A DNA stretch of 20,686 bases from NCBI GenBank assembly GCA_003248755.1, contig QFQW01000065.1, forward strand, positions 1-20,686, given 5' to 3'. Under the pieces are notes generated by a model. It made no database searches. It worked only from the letters and a program-made list of their open reading frames with translations, and had not been told where the DNA came from. Of this stretch, positions 9,136-16,241 are shown piece after piece. Within the stretch, counting starts at the first letter, position 1; every line of letters begins with the position of its first letter. The DNA comes from Chryseobacterium sp. (GTDB lineage Bacteria; Bacteroidota; Bacteroidia; Flavobacteriales; Weeksellaceae). Both the position numbers and the translations under genes were made by a program.

Positions 9136-9237
9136 ACTTATCTTTCCTTTTTTTAAAAGGCTGAATGTAACACCTTACCAAAGTGGCAGGTTGTTAAGAC
9201 TTCAACGGGTCAGTTCCCTAGGTCTTTCTTAATAAGT
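9136..9237 (-). promoter_or_regulatory. SAM-I (S-box) riboswitch aptamer
   Basis: Read on the minus strand, this 102-nt element follows the S-box consensus in order. P1 is ACUUAU (9237-9232) paired with AUAAGU (9141-9136). Next come the conserved UUAAGAAAG side and GGGAACUGACCCGUUGAAG, which holds the P2 kink-turn and pseudoknot region. CAACCUG, AAGGUG and a UACAUUC segment follow. P4 is CCUUUU/AAAAGG, and the 3' GAAAGAUAAG closes P1. SAM-I riboswitches bind S-adenosylmethionine and in most cases stop expression of methionine or SAM synthesis and uptake genes. The terminator just downstream and its antiterminator pairing are both visible, so control is by premature termination before the TonB-dependent receptor gene. 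Confidence 0.9.
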
Positions 9238-9262
9238 ATGACAGCAATTCATTATCACACTG

Positions 9263-9293
9263 CAAAAATATCACAAGTTTTTTGGGTTGACAA
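9263..9293 (-). promoter_or_regulatory. Promoter of the riboswitch-receptor transcript
   Basis: On the minus strand TTG (9293-9291) and TATTTTTG (9270-9263) are separated by 20 bp, a full match to TTG-N-TAnnTTTG. The start would be near 9256, about 20 nt before aptamer P1, giving a leader of about 225 nt. Confidence 0.7.
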
Positions 9294-9313
9294 AATTAAT
9301 TCATACTAATTTG

Positions 9314-9331
9314 ATATGATAAATATCATAT
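9314..9331. repeat. 18-bp inverted repeat, possible operator
   Basis: ATATGATA and TATCATAT are perfect 8-bp inverted arms around AA. It lies 20 bp upstream of the receptor -33 element and 56 bp before the DUF72 start, so a dimeric regulator bound here could touch either divergent gene. AT-rich composition weakens the case. Confidence 0.35.
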
Positions 9332-9352
9332 TGATTTTAATTTATTGATTTA

Positions 9353-9366
9353 ATGCCAATTGGCAT
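9353..9366. repeat. 14-bp perfect palindrome ATGCCAATTGGCAT
   Basis: A perfect 14-bp palindrome with a GCCAATTGGC core, uncommon in its AT-rich surroundings, centred about 28 bp upstream of the DUF72 ATG. No recognisable -33/-7 promoter was found for that gene, so the site could be an operator or overlap its promoter. Confidence 0.4.
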
Positions 9367-9387
9367 AAGATTTAATTATCAAATAAG

Positions 9388-10122
9388 ATGAAAAACTCCA
9401 AAATAAAATATCATACCGGCTGTTCCGGATTCTACAATACCGATTGGAAAGGTTCACTCTATCCTGAGAATTCTCAGAACAAGGATTTTATGAAACTATA
9501 TTCTCAAACTTTCGACACAGTTGAAATCAATAGTACATTTTACAGAAAACCAACAGCAAAGACGCTTCAGAAATGGAATGATGAAACGCCTATAGATTTT
9601 AAATTCTTTATTAAAATCCCAAAAAGGATTTCTCATTCAGACTATTCTGAAAGTAAGAAAGAAGAGTTTTCCGATTTCTGTAATTATATCAATGAAAATA
9701 TTGGGAATAAATTGGCCGGGTTTCTCATTCAGTTTCCGGCTTCTTTTCATTGTACAGATGATAATATGAAATGGCTGATTGAAACATTATCTGATGATTT
9801 TTTAATTGCAGTAGAATTCCGACACACTTCTTGGTGGAATGATGAAGTTTTTGATTTATTCAAAAAACATCAGTGGATTTTTTGTGGTGTCAGTTTTCCC
9901 GGAAAAATTCCGGAAGATGTTATTGTTACTAATTCCGGAATCGGATATTATCGTCTTCACGGCAAACCGATTCTTTATAAATCTCTTTATTCAGAAGAGT
10001 TTCTTGATAATATGATAAAAAAAATCAAGGTAACAAATAAGGAATTCTACATCTATTTCAATAATACTTGGGGAACTTCTGCAATAGAAAATTCATTATA
10101 TTTAAAGAAAATTCTGGAATAA
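9388..10122 (+). CDS. DUF72 (YecE-like) protein
   Basis: The 244-residue protein belongs to the DUF72/YecE family, which has a TIM-barrel-like fold and unknown biochemical role. Family marks are HTGCSGFYNTDWKG near the N-terminus, the TFDTVEINSTFYRKP strand-loop (about 41-55), FKFFIKIPKRISHS (70-83), GFLIQFPASF, VEFRHTSWW, a GYYRLHG segment and the C-terminal YIYFNNTWGTSAIENS with the conserved FNN. There is no signal peptide, so it is cytoplasmic. The length is normal for the family. It is followed after 1 nt by a sirtuin gene, and the two are very likely co-transcribed and translationally coupled. Pairing with a deacylase is a hint about its job but not proof. Confidence 0.9.
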   Translation: MKNSKIKYHTGCSGFYNTDWKGSLYPENSQNKDFMKLYSQTFDTVEINSTFYRKPTAKTLQKWNDETPIDFKFFIKIPKRISHSDYSESKKEEFSDFCNYINENIGNKLAGFLIQFPASFHCTDDNMKWLIETLSDDFLIAVEFRHTSWWNDEVFDLFKKHQWIFCGVSFPGKIPEDVIVTNSGIGYYRLHGKPILYKSLYSEEFLDNMIKKIKVTNKEFYIYFNNTWGTSAIENSLYLKKILE

Positions 10123-10123
10123 A

Positions 10124-10816
10124 TTGAAAAAGTTAGTAGTTCTGTCAGGCGCAGGAATTTCTGCGGAAAGTGGTATTAAAACATTTCGCGATTATAATGG
10201 ACTTTGGGAAAATCACCGGATTGAAGATGTTGCTTCACCCGAAGGTTTTGCAAGGAATCCGAAAATGGTCTTGGATTTTTACAATGCCAGAAGACAGCAA
10301 TTAAAAGATGTTGAACCCAATGCGGCTCACAAATTGCTTGCAGAATTGGAGGATTTTTTCGATGTTCATATCATTACGCAAAATGTGGATGACTTGCACG
10401 AGCGAGGCGGTTCTTCAAAAATCATTCACCTTCACGGCGAACTCAGAAAAGCAAGGTCTTCTGCAAATGAAAATGAAATCCTTGATTGGGAAGAAGATAT
10501 CAAAATCGGTGATTTCCATGCCGATGGTTCACAGCTTCGTCCACATATTGTTTGGTTTGGAGAAATGGTTCCGGAGATGGACAATGCAATTGAAATCGCT
10601 TCTCAGGCAGATTTATTTTTGGTCATCGGAACAAGTATGCAGGTATATCCTGCCGCTTCCGTTATTAGATATATCCCAAGTCATTGCGAAGTTTTCGTTA
10701 TAGACCCTAATCTTGAAAATCCCAATTCTTTTACCAAAAATGAGAATTATATCAAATCCTCTGCAACGGAAGGAATGAAACAACTAAAGGAAATTTTAAT
10801 CAAAAAATACAGATAA
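10124..10816 (+). CDS. cobB: Sir2-family NAD-dependent protein deacylase
   Basis: The 230-residue sirtuin removes acyl groups from lysine using NAD, yielding nicotinamide and O-acyl-ADP-ribose in the cytoplasm. Visible motifs are GAGISAESGIKTFRD (9-23), TQNVDDLHERGG (85-96) with Gln86, Asn87 and Asp89, HLHGE with catalytic His104, and the NAD-binding GTSMQVYPAAS (169-179). Tyr53 and Arg56 in FYNARR match the Tyr-x-x-Arg pair that makes SIRT5 and E. coli CobB prefer succinyl or malonyl lysine, so a class III desuccinylase/demalonylase is likely. The four zinc-binding cysteines are missing: the small domain reads ARSSANENEI and then GDFHADGSQ before LRPHIVWFGE. From memory this is common in Bacteroidota homologues. 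The start is TTG, 1 nt after the DUF72 stop, chosen because the sirtuin N-terminus KKLVVLSGAGIS begins there. Confidence 0.9.
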   Translation: MKKLVVLSGAGISAESGIKTFRDYNGLWENHRIEDVASPEGFARNPKMVLDFYNARRQQLKDVEPNAAHKLLAELEDFFDVHIITQNVDDLHERGGSSKIIHLHGELRKARSSANENEILDWEEDIKIGDFHADGSQLRPHIVWFGEMVPEMDNAIEIASQADLFLVIGTSMQVYPAASVIRYIPSHCEVFVIDPNLENPNSFTKNENYIKSSATEGMKQLKEILIKKYR

Positions 10817-10858
10817 AACTACAAAAATATCATCAAATATTTAAACTGAAAAGTCTAA

Positions 10859-11034
10859 CACTTAGGTTTAGAATTATTTACTTTAATGAGTCAATTAAGT
10901 ACACTTAAGGTCTAGATTTTGGTCTTAAGTGAACTACTTGAAATTAGAAATTTTTAAAATCTCAAGTGACTATAGTGTTATTGAATATGACTTGTTCTAA
11001 ACTTTCCTTTTGTGAATTTTGTGGTTAACACTTA
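10859..11034. repeat. Cluster of CACTT(A/G) half-sites
   Basis: CACTTA or its complement occurs at 10859-10864, 10902-10907, 10926-10931 (reverse) and 11029-11034. CACTTG occurs in reverse at 10963-10968. The second and third form a perfect 8-bp inverted pair, CACTTAAG/CTTAAGTG, with a 14-nt spacer and no T run, so it does not look like a terminator. The cluster fills the gap between the sirtuin and the GNAT-nitrilase gene and overlaps that gene's putative promoter, so it could be an operator array. Confidence 0.35.
10992..11021 (+). promoter_or_regulatory. Putative promoter of the GNAT-nitrilase gene
   Basis: TTG at 10992-10994 lies 19 bp before GAATTTTG (11014-11021), which differs from TAnnTTTG at one base. 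Its distance to the ATG at 11048 (26 nt) is suitable. One mismatch keeps this tentative. Confidence 0.4.
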
Positions 11035-11047
11035 AAAAAATATAACT

Positions 11048-12559
11048 ATGCAGGTAGAAATCAGAAAACTAAGTATTGACGATTACGATGAATTGGCAGA
11101 AGCAATGCAAAAAGCGTATCCCGAAATTGATGACAATGTCTGGAGCAAACGGAATATCCAGAAACTGACTTCCATTTTCGCAGAAGGACAAATCTGTATT
11201 TTGGTAGACGGAAAGCTGGCTGCCGCTGCGCTGTCAATCATTGTTCAGTACGAGTTGTTCGGCGACCAGCATACTTATAATGAAATCACGGGAAACGAAA
11301 CATTCAACACGCATAGCAACAATGGAAATGTCCTTTATGGAATAGAGATTTTTGTCGACCCGGAATTCCGAACTTTGAGATTAGGAAGAAGACTTTATGA
11401 TGCTAGAAAAGAACTTTGCGAAATCCTTAATCTAAAATCAATAATCGTTGGCGGAAGAATCCCGAATTACCATTTGTACAGCAAAGAATTATTACCCAGA
11501 CAATACATCAACAAAGTCAGAAACAAGGAAATTTATGACCCGGTTTTGAGCTTTCAAATCGGGAATAATTTTTCTCCTGTTAAAATTTTAAAGGGTTATC
11601 TAAAAGGCGACACAGAATCTGAGGAATACGCAGTTCTCCTTCAATGGAACAACATCTACTACACGGCGAAGAAAAATACAATGCAGGACAGTGTGATTCG
11701 TCTAGGATTAATTCAGTGGCAGATGCGACCGTTGAAAGATTTAGAAGATTTCTACAAACAAGTTGAATTCTTTGTAGATGCTGTTGCCGGTTATCAATCG
11801 GATTTTTGTTTGTTTCCGGAATTGTTCAATACGCCTCTACTTGCTCCTTTCAATCATCTGAATGAACGCGAATCAATGGAAAAACTCTCGGAATTAACAG
11901 AAGAAATTAAGGAAAAAATATCAGAGTTTGCTGTAAGTTACAATGTGAATATCATTTCTGGAAGTATGCCGATTCTGGAAGAAGGAAAATTGTATAACGT
12001 CAGTTATCTGCTTCACAGAGATGGAAAAATCGACGAATACCGGAAAGTCCACATCACGCCAAATGAACGAAAATATTATGGAATGACCGGCGGAAACGAA
12101 ATCAAAGTTTTCGATACAGACTGTGGAAAAATCGGAGTCATAATCTGTTATGATGTTGAGTTCCCGGAATTACCAAGATTATTGGCAGACCAGGGAATGA
12201 AAATCCTCTTTGTCCCTTATCTCACAGATACTCAGAACGCTTACACCCGAGTAAGACATTGTGCCGCTGCAAGAGCGATTGAAAATGAATGTTATGTTGC
12301 CATTGCCGGGTGTGTAGGAAACCTCCCGGGTGTGAATAATATGGACATCCAATATGGTCAGGCAACGGTTTTCACGCCTTCAGACTTTGCATTTCCTTCC
12401 AATGCGATAAAAGGCGAAGCTACACCCAACACGGAAATGACGATTATTGTAGATGTGGACCTTAATCTTCTCAAAGAACTGCATTACAATGGTTCAGTCA
12501 AAACAATGTCTGACAGGAGACAAGACCTTTATGATGTGATTCTTAGGAATCAGAATTAA
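11048..12559 (+). CDS. GNAT acetyltransferase-nitrilase fusion hydrolase
   Basis: The 503-residue protein joins two enzyme domains. Residues 1-150 are a GNAT N-acetyltransferase-like domain with the central beta-strand LYGIEIFVDPEFR (96-108) and a pyrophosphate-loop region RTLRLGRRLYDAR (108-120), somewhat off the usual R/Q-x-x-G-x-G/A. Residues about 215-500 are a carbon-nitrogen hydrolase (nitrilase superfamily) domain with the full triad: Glu258 in FPELF, Lys333 in EYRKVH and Cys367 in IICYDVEFPE. Members cleave amide or nitrile C-N bonds in small molecules. The fusion is a known branch of the superfamily whose natural substrate is, to my knowledge, not settled. There is no signal peptide, so it is cytoplasmic. 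It stands alone, with a 230-bp gap before it and 174 bp after it. Confidence 0.92.
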   Translation: MQVEIRKLSIDDYDELAEAMQKAYPEIDDNVWSKRNIQKLTSIFAEGQICILVDGKLAAAALSIIVQYELFGDQHTYNEITGNETFNTHSNNGNVLYGIEIFVDPEFRTLRLGRRLYDARKELCEILNLKSIIVGGRIPNYHLYSKELLPRQYINKVRNKEIYDPVLSFQIGNNFSPVKILKGYLKGDTESEEYAVLLQWNNIYYTAKKNTMQDSVIRLGLIQWQMRPLKDLEDFYKQVEFFVDAVAGYQSDFCLFPELFNTPLLAPFNHLNERESMEKLSELTEEIKEKISEFAVSYNVNIISGSMPILEEGKLYNVSYLLHRDGKIDEYRKVHITPNERKYYGMTGGNEIKVFDTDCGKIGVIICYDVEFPELPRLLADQGMKILFVPYLTDTQNAYTRVRHCAAARAIENECYVAIAGCVGNLPGVNNMDIQYGQATVFTPSDFAFPSNAIKGEATPNTEMTIIVDVDLNLLKELHYNGSVKTMSDRRQDLYDVILRNQN

Positions 12560-12594
12560 ATTTTGGGCAGCTTAAAATCCGTCTGGAATTTATT

Positions 12595-12646
12595 CTGAGA
12601 TTGTCGAAGGGCTCCGTTCAAGCCGGGCTGCGTGTTATTCGGCGTT
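12595..12646. repeat. GC-rich intergenic block, possible dispersed repeat copy
   Basis: An isolated stretch of clearly higher GC, containing TCTGAGATTGTCGAAGGGCT and then AAGCCGGGCTGCGTG, lies between two genes with no ORF across it. Its complement, AGCCCTTCGACAATCTCAGA, resembles the CTTCGACAAGCTCAG-type extragenic motif I recall as scattered in many Bacteroidota genomes. That recall has not been checked. Confidence 0.3.
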
Positions 12647-12733
12647 TTTAAAATTATGGCTGAAGTTTAATTTATTTACAACAACATTTTAACATCAATC
12701 AGATTAATATATCTAATTTATAAAATAGGCTTA

Positions 12734-13531
12734 ATGAAAAAAAATTATTTAATAGCTGCAGTATTATTATTTTCCATTTCCACCCAGGCTCAGATTGGCA
12801 ATGTTCTGAATAGCATTATCAAAGATAAAACGGGAGTTGACCTTAACCAGGTCAGAACAACCAATACGGCCGCTAATAATACAACCAACTCTACGATAAA
12901 CTCCAATATCCATCTTGGCAACCTGACACAGACCGAAATTTCATCTGGACTAAAACAAGCTTTGAATCTCGGCGTCACAGAAGGTGTCAAAAAACTCGGC
13001 GTTACGGACGGTTTTTATAAAAACGAACTGGTAAAAATATTAATGCCGGAAAAACTGAGAAAAATAGATACTACCCTTAGAAGTCTGGGAATGGGAAGTC
13101 TGGCAGACCAGGGCGTTAAATTATTGAACAGAGCCGCTGAAGATGCGGTAACAGAAGCCACTCCCATTTTTGCTAATGCCATTACTTCAATGACGATTAC
13201 CGATGCGAAAAATATTCTTCTCGGTAACAATACAGCTGCTACTAATTATTTACAGACCAAAACTCAAAGTCAGCTGTTCACCGCATTTCAGCCAAAAGTA
13301 AAAGCTTCTCTCGGAAAAGTGGGCGCCGACACGGTTTGGAAAAATCTGATTTCAAAATATAATCTATTGACCGGCCAGGCTGTCACTACTGATTTGAACG
13401 AATATGTGACCACTGAAACCATCAACGGTGTTTTCAAAATGGTCGCGGAAAAAGAAACCGGAATCAGAAATAATTCTGCGCTTAGGACCACTTCGCTTTT
13501 GGAGAAAGTTTTTGGAGCAGTTAAGAAGTAA
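12734..13531 (+). CDS. Secreted DUF4197 protein
   Basis: The 265-residue protein has a signal peptide (MKKNYLIAAVLLFSISTQAQ) and matches the DUF4197 family of envelope proteins of unknown function. After a Thr/Asn-rich linker (about 40-60) come the family features: LTQTEISSGLKQALNLGVTEGVKKL (64-88), the VKILMPEKLRKIDTTLRSLGMGSLADQ block, NRAAEDAVTEATPIFANAITSMTITDAKNIL with its helix-turn spacing, and YLQTKTQSQLFTAFQPKV. The C-terminal part includes the TDLNEYVTTETINGVFKMVAEKE segment. No catalytic residues are known. It is monocistronic, with a strong terminator 24 nt after the stop. Confidence 0.88.
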   Translation: MKKNYLIAAVLLFSISTQAQIGNVLNSIIKDKTGVDLNQVRTTNTAANNTTNSTINSNIHLGNLTQTEISSGLKQALNLGVTEGVKKLGVTDGFYKNELVKILMPEKLRKIDTTLRSLGMGSLADQGVKLLNRAAEDAVTEATPIFANAITSMTITDAKNILLGNNTAATNYLQTKTQSQLFTAFQPKVKASLGKVGADTVWKNLISKYNLLTGQAVTTDLNEYVTTETINGVFKMVAEKETGIRNNSALRTTSLLEKVFGAVKK

Positions 13532-13555
13532 TTCTAGAAGTTAGAAATGAGACAT

Positions 13556-13587
13556 AAAAAATCCGCAAATGATATTGCGGATTTTTT
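13556..13587. terminator. Bidirectional terminator
   Basis: AAAAAATCCGCAA (13556-13568) and TTGCGGATTTTTT (13575-13587) form a perfect 13-bp stem with a 6-nt loop. A and T runs flank it symmetrically, so it can stop transcription from both the DUF4197 gene and the convergent CoA-transferase B gene. Confidence 0.9.
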
Positions 13588-13614
13588 CATTATTAATTAT
13601 TCATTCTTAATTAG

Positions 13615-14268
13615 TTAAAACTTCATCTCAGGAATCTCACCTTCAATAATCAATTCAGCTTCTGTGGCTTTTACAATATCTTCCACAGAAATCCCAGGTG
13701 CCCTTTCCAGAAGCTTAAAACCTTTGTCTGTGATTTCCATAACGGCTAATTCTGTGACTACCTTCTTGACACAATTCACACCTGTTAGAGGAAGCGTGCA
13801 TTGTTTCAGAATTTTCGATTCACCGGCTTTGTTGACGTGCATCATCGCCACAATGATATTTTCAGCCGATGCAACCAAATCCATTGCGCCACCCATTCCT
13901 TTTACCATTTTTCCGGGAATTTTCCAATTGGCAATATCACCGTTTTCAGAAACTTCCATTGCACCTAAAATTGTCAAATCCACTTTTTGACTTCTAATCA
14001 TCCCAAAACTGAAAGCCGAATCAAAAAAAGAACCGCCGGGGAGAATTGTTATAGTCTGCTTACCTGCATTAATCAAGTCTGCATCTTCTTCGCCTTCGAA
14101 AGGAAATGGCCCCATTCCCAAAACGCCATTTTCACTCTGGAATTCCACCGAAATATCCTCCGGAACATAGTTTGCAACCAAGGTCGGAATACCGATTCCA
14201 AGATTGACATACATCCCGTCTTTCACTTCTTTTGATATGCGTTGTGCGATTTGTTCTTTTGTCAGCAT
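13615..14268 (-). CDS. scoB: 3-oxoacid CoA-transferase subunit B
   Basis: The 217-residue protein is the B subunit of a succinyl-CoA:3-oxoacid (or acetate/acetoacetate) CoA-transferase, a cytoplasmic enzyme that moves CoA between acyl groups in ketone-body or short-chain acid use. It shows VNLGIGIPTLVANYVP (21-36), the catalytic SENG with Glu46, GPFPFEGEEDADLINAGKQT (53-72), GGSFFDSAFSFGMIR (78-92) and the WKIPGKMVKGMGGAMDLV core (115-132). It is full length and appears intact. The enzyme needs an A subunit, normally encoded directly upstream. Here the upstream neighbour is a divergent ABC exporter, and only a fragment of an A subunit is found about 2.8 kb away at 17036-17242. It is therefore an orphan unless a complete A gene lies elsewhere. 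Confidence 0.93.
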   Translation of the reverse strand: MLTKEQIAQRISKEVKDGMYVNLGIGIPTLVANYVPEDISVEFQSENGVLGMGPFPFEGEEDADLINAGKQTITILPGGSFFDSAFSFGMIRSQKVDLTILGAMEVSENGDIANWKIPGKMVKGMGGAMDLVASAENIIVAMMHVNKAGESKILKQCTLPLTGVNCVKKVVTELAVMEITDKGFKLLERAPGISVEDIVKATEAELIIEGEIPEMKF

Positions 14269-14366
14269 AGTAAAATCTTATACCGCAATATATCAATATT
14301 TCACGTTATAGAAAAATGCTTTTCCCATCACAGTAAATATTAATAAAACAATCAGATTTATATCAG

Positions 14367-14374
14367 TAAATTTG
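14367..14374 (+). promoter_or_regulatory. Possible -7 element of the ABC exporter gene
   Basis: TAAATTTG matches the TAnnTTTG -7 consensus 12 nt before the ATG at 14387. No TTG is present at the usual -33 distance, so support is partial. Confidence 0.35.
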
Positions 14375-14386
14375 CAATTCTAATTT

Positions 14387-16174
14387 ATGAAAACATTATT
14401 ACATTACCTCAAACCACACAAATGGCTGATTATCAGCTCGCTGTTTTTGGCCGCAATCAATCAGGTATTTTCATTATTTGCGCCCGCAATTACAGGAAAT
14501 ATCCTAGACCAATTGGTAACGCATCCACACTTTTTCGATAAAGAAAAATTGATTCCCAGAAATCTGAATCAATTTCTTTACGGAACCGATATTTATCACG
14601 GAGCATTTTACTTTTTAGGTTTACTGATTGGAACTGCAATGGTAAGCAGAATTGCAAAAGCGTTTCAGGATTATGCCGTCAACGTTATTACTCAAAAATT
14701 CGGGGCTAATATTTTCACGGACGGTTTGCAGCATTCTATGGCATTGCCTTATCAGGAATTCGAGGACCAGAGAAGCGGCGAAACGTTGTCGATTCTAACT
14801 AAAGTAAGAGAAGATTCGGTGAAGTTTATTACTAATTTCATTAATGTGTTTTTTGGGATTTTAGTAAGTATCATTTTTGTTTCAGTTTATGCGATTAGAC
14901 TACATTGGTCGATAATGCCGGTTTATATTGTCGGGATTTTCCTGATTGCATTTGTAACGAATCTTTTAAGTAAAAGAATCAAAAATATTCAGAAAACGAT
15001 TGTTATCGAAACTACAAGTCTGGCAGGAAGCACCACTGAAAGTTTAAGAAACATCGAAATTGTAAAAAGTTTAGGTTTGACCAAACAGGAAATCAACCGT
15101 CTGAATAACAATACTTACAAAATCCTTGGACTAGAATTGAAGAAAGTAAAAAGCATCCGTTCATTGAGTTTTATTCAGGGAACAATGGTCAATTTTCTTC
15201 AACAGTTGATTACTTTGACACTTTTATATTTAATTTTCCGGGATGTTGTTACACCTGGACAATATCTGTCATTGATGTTTTACGGATTCTTTATTTTTGG
15301 TCCGATGCAGGAAATTGGAAATATAATCATTTCTTATAGAGAAGCCGAAGCGTCATTGAGAAACTTCGACAATCTGATGAATAAGTCAGTTGAAGAAAAA
15401 CCGCATACACCAAAACAAATCGGTTCAATCAATGAACTGGAATTCAAGCACGTTTCTTTCAAACATCAGTCGGCCCAATATAAAGCTTTGAATAACATTT
15501 CATTTGATGTAAAAAATGGCGAAACGATTGCGTTTGTTGGCCCGAGTGGTTCCGGAAAAAGTACATTGGTAAAATTACTCGTTGGATTGTATCGACCTCA
15601 GGAAGGTAATATTTTCTACAATCAAATCAATGGTAAAGAATTTGACTTTGATGAACTGAGAAACCAAATTGGGTTTGTGACGCAAGACACACAGCTTTTT
15701 GCAGGAACTATCAAAGAAAATCTACTTTTCGTGAATCCAAATGCCAGCGAAGAAGAAATCCAACTCGCTTTGAAAAAATCCAGCACTAAAACGCTGCTTG
15801 AACGTGCTGAAAAAGGCATCGAAACGGTTATCGGCGAGGGTGGACTGAAATTAAGTGGTGGCGAAAAACAAAGAATTGCGATTGCAAGAGCATTACTCAG
15901 AAAACCAAACTTATTGATTTTTGACGAAGCCACTTCTGCTTTGGACAGTATTACGGAAGAAGAAATCACTTCAACCATCAAAGATATTTCTCAACAGAAA
16001 GAACAAATCACTGTTCTCATTGCCCACAGATTAAGCACTATTATGCACGCAGACAGAATCTATGTTTTGGAACGCGGACAAGTTATAGAAACTGGTTCAC
16101 ACGAAAATCTGATTGCTGAAAAAGGTTTGTATTATGCGATGTGGAGACAGCAGATTGGGGAGAGGAAAAATTAA
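14387..16174 (+). CDS. ABC exporter, fused TMD-ATPase half-transporter
   Basis: The 595-residue protein is a type IV (MsbA-like) ABC exporter half-transporter that should work as a dimer in the inner membrane. Residues 1-330 hold six predicted membrane helices, with hydrophobic stretches near 13-33, 72-88, 147-168, 175-195, 268-284 and 293-310. Residues 345-590 are the ATPase, with Walker A GPSGSGKST (385-393), Q-loop Gln433, signature LSGGE (489-493), Walker B LLIFDE (509-514), a D-loop SALD and H-loop His547. All catalytic elements are intact. Family members export lipids, drugs or peptides, and the substrate cannot be assigned; no peptidase domain or precursor peptide is adjacent. It is divergent from scoB across a 118-bp gap. 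Confidence 0.92.
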   Translation: MKTLLHYLKPHKWLIISSLFLAAINQVFSLFAPAITGNILDQLVTHPHFFDKEKLIPRNLNQFLYGTDIYHGAFYFLGLLIGTAMVSRIAKAFQDYAVNVITQKFGANIFTDGLQHSMALPYQEFEDQRSGETLSILTKVREDSVKFITNFINVFFGILVSIIFVSVYAIRLHWSIMPVYIVGIFLIAFVTNLLSKRIKNIQKTIVIETTSLAGSTTESLRNIEIVKSLGLTKQEINRLNNNTYKILGLELKKVKSIRSLSFIQGTMVNFLQQLITLTLLYLIFRDVVTPGQYLSLMFYGFFIFGPMQEIGNIIISYREAEASLRNFDNLMNKSVEEKPHTPKQIGSINELEFKHVSFKHQSAQYKALNNISFDVKNGETIAFVGPSGSGKSTLVKLLVGLYRPQEGNIFYNQINGKEFDFDELRNQIGFVTQDTQLFAGTIKENLLFVNPNASEEEIQLALKKSSTKTLLERAEKGIETVIGEGGLKLSGGEKQRIAIARALLRKPNLLIFDEATSALDSITEEEITSTIKDISQQKEQITVLIAHRLSTIMHADRIYVLERGQVIETGSHENLIAEKGLYYAMWRQQIGERKN

Positions 16175-16241
16175 ATAGATAATTATGTTGAATTGACTAT
16201 ATTTGAATATTATATTAAATTTCATCAAAAAAGTGGGAATA

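Noticed and set aside
10902..10931. Inverted repeat as terminator of the DUF72-sirtuin operon
   Set aside because: The stem is only 8 bp with a 14-nt loop and has no T run after it on either strand.
13664..14235. Plus-strand frames opposite scoB
   Set aside because: Antisense to an intact and well-conserved enzyme gene, with no family resemblance.
15622..15981. 119-codon minus-strand frame opposite the ABC ATPase domain
   Set aside because: It is a Ser-rich mirror of the conserved nucleotide-binding domain, with no initiation or domain evidence.
16203..16241. Upstream TTG start for the AT-rich secreted protein
   Set aside because: It would put 13 residues before a complete signal peptide; the ATG at 16242 has a better ribosome-binding context.
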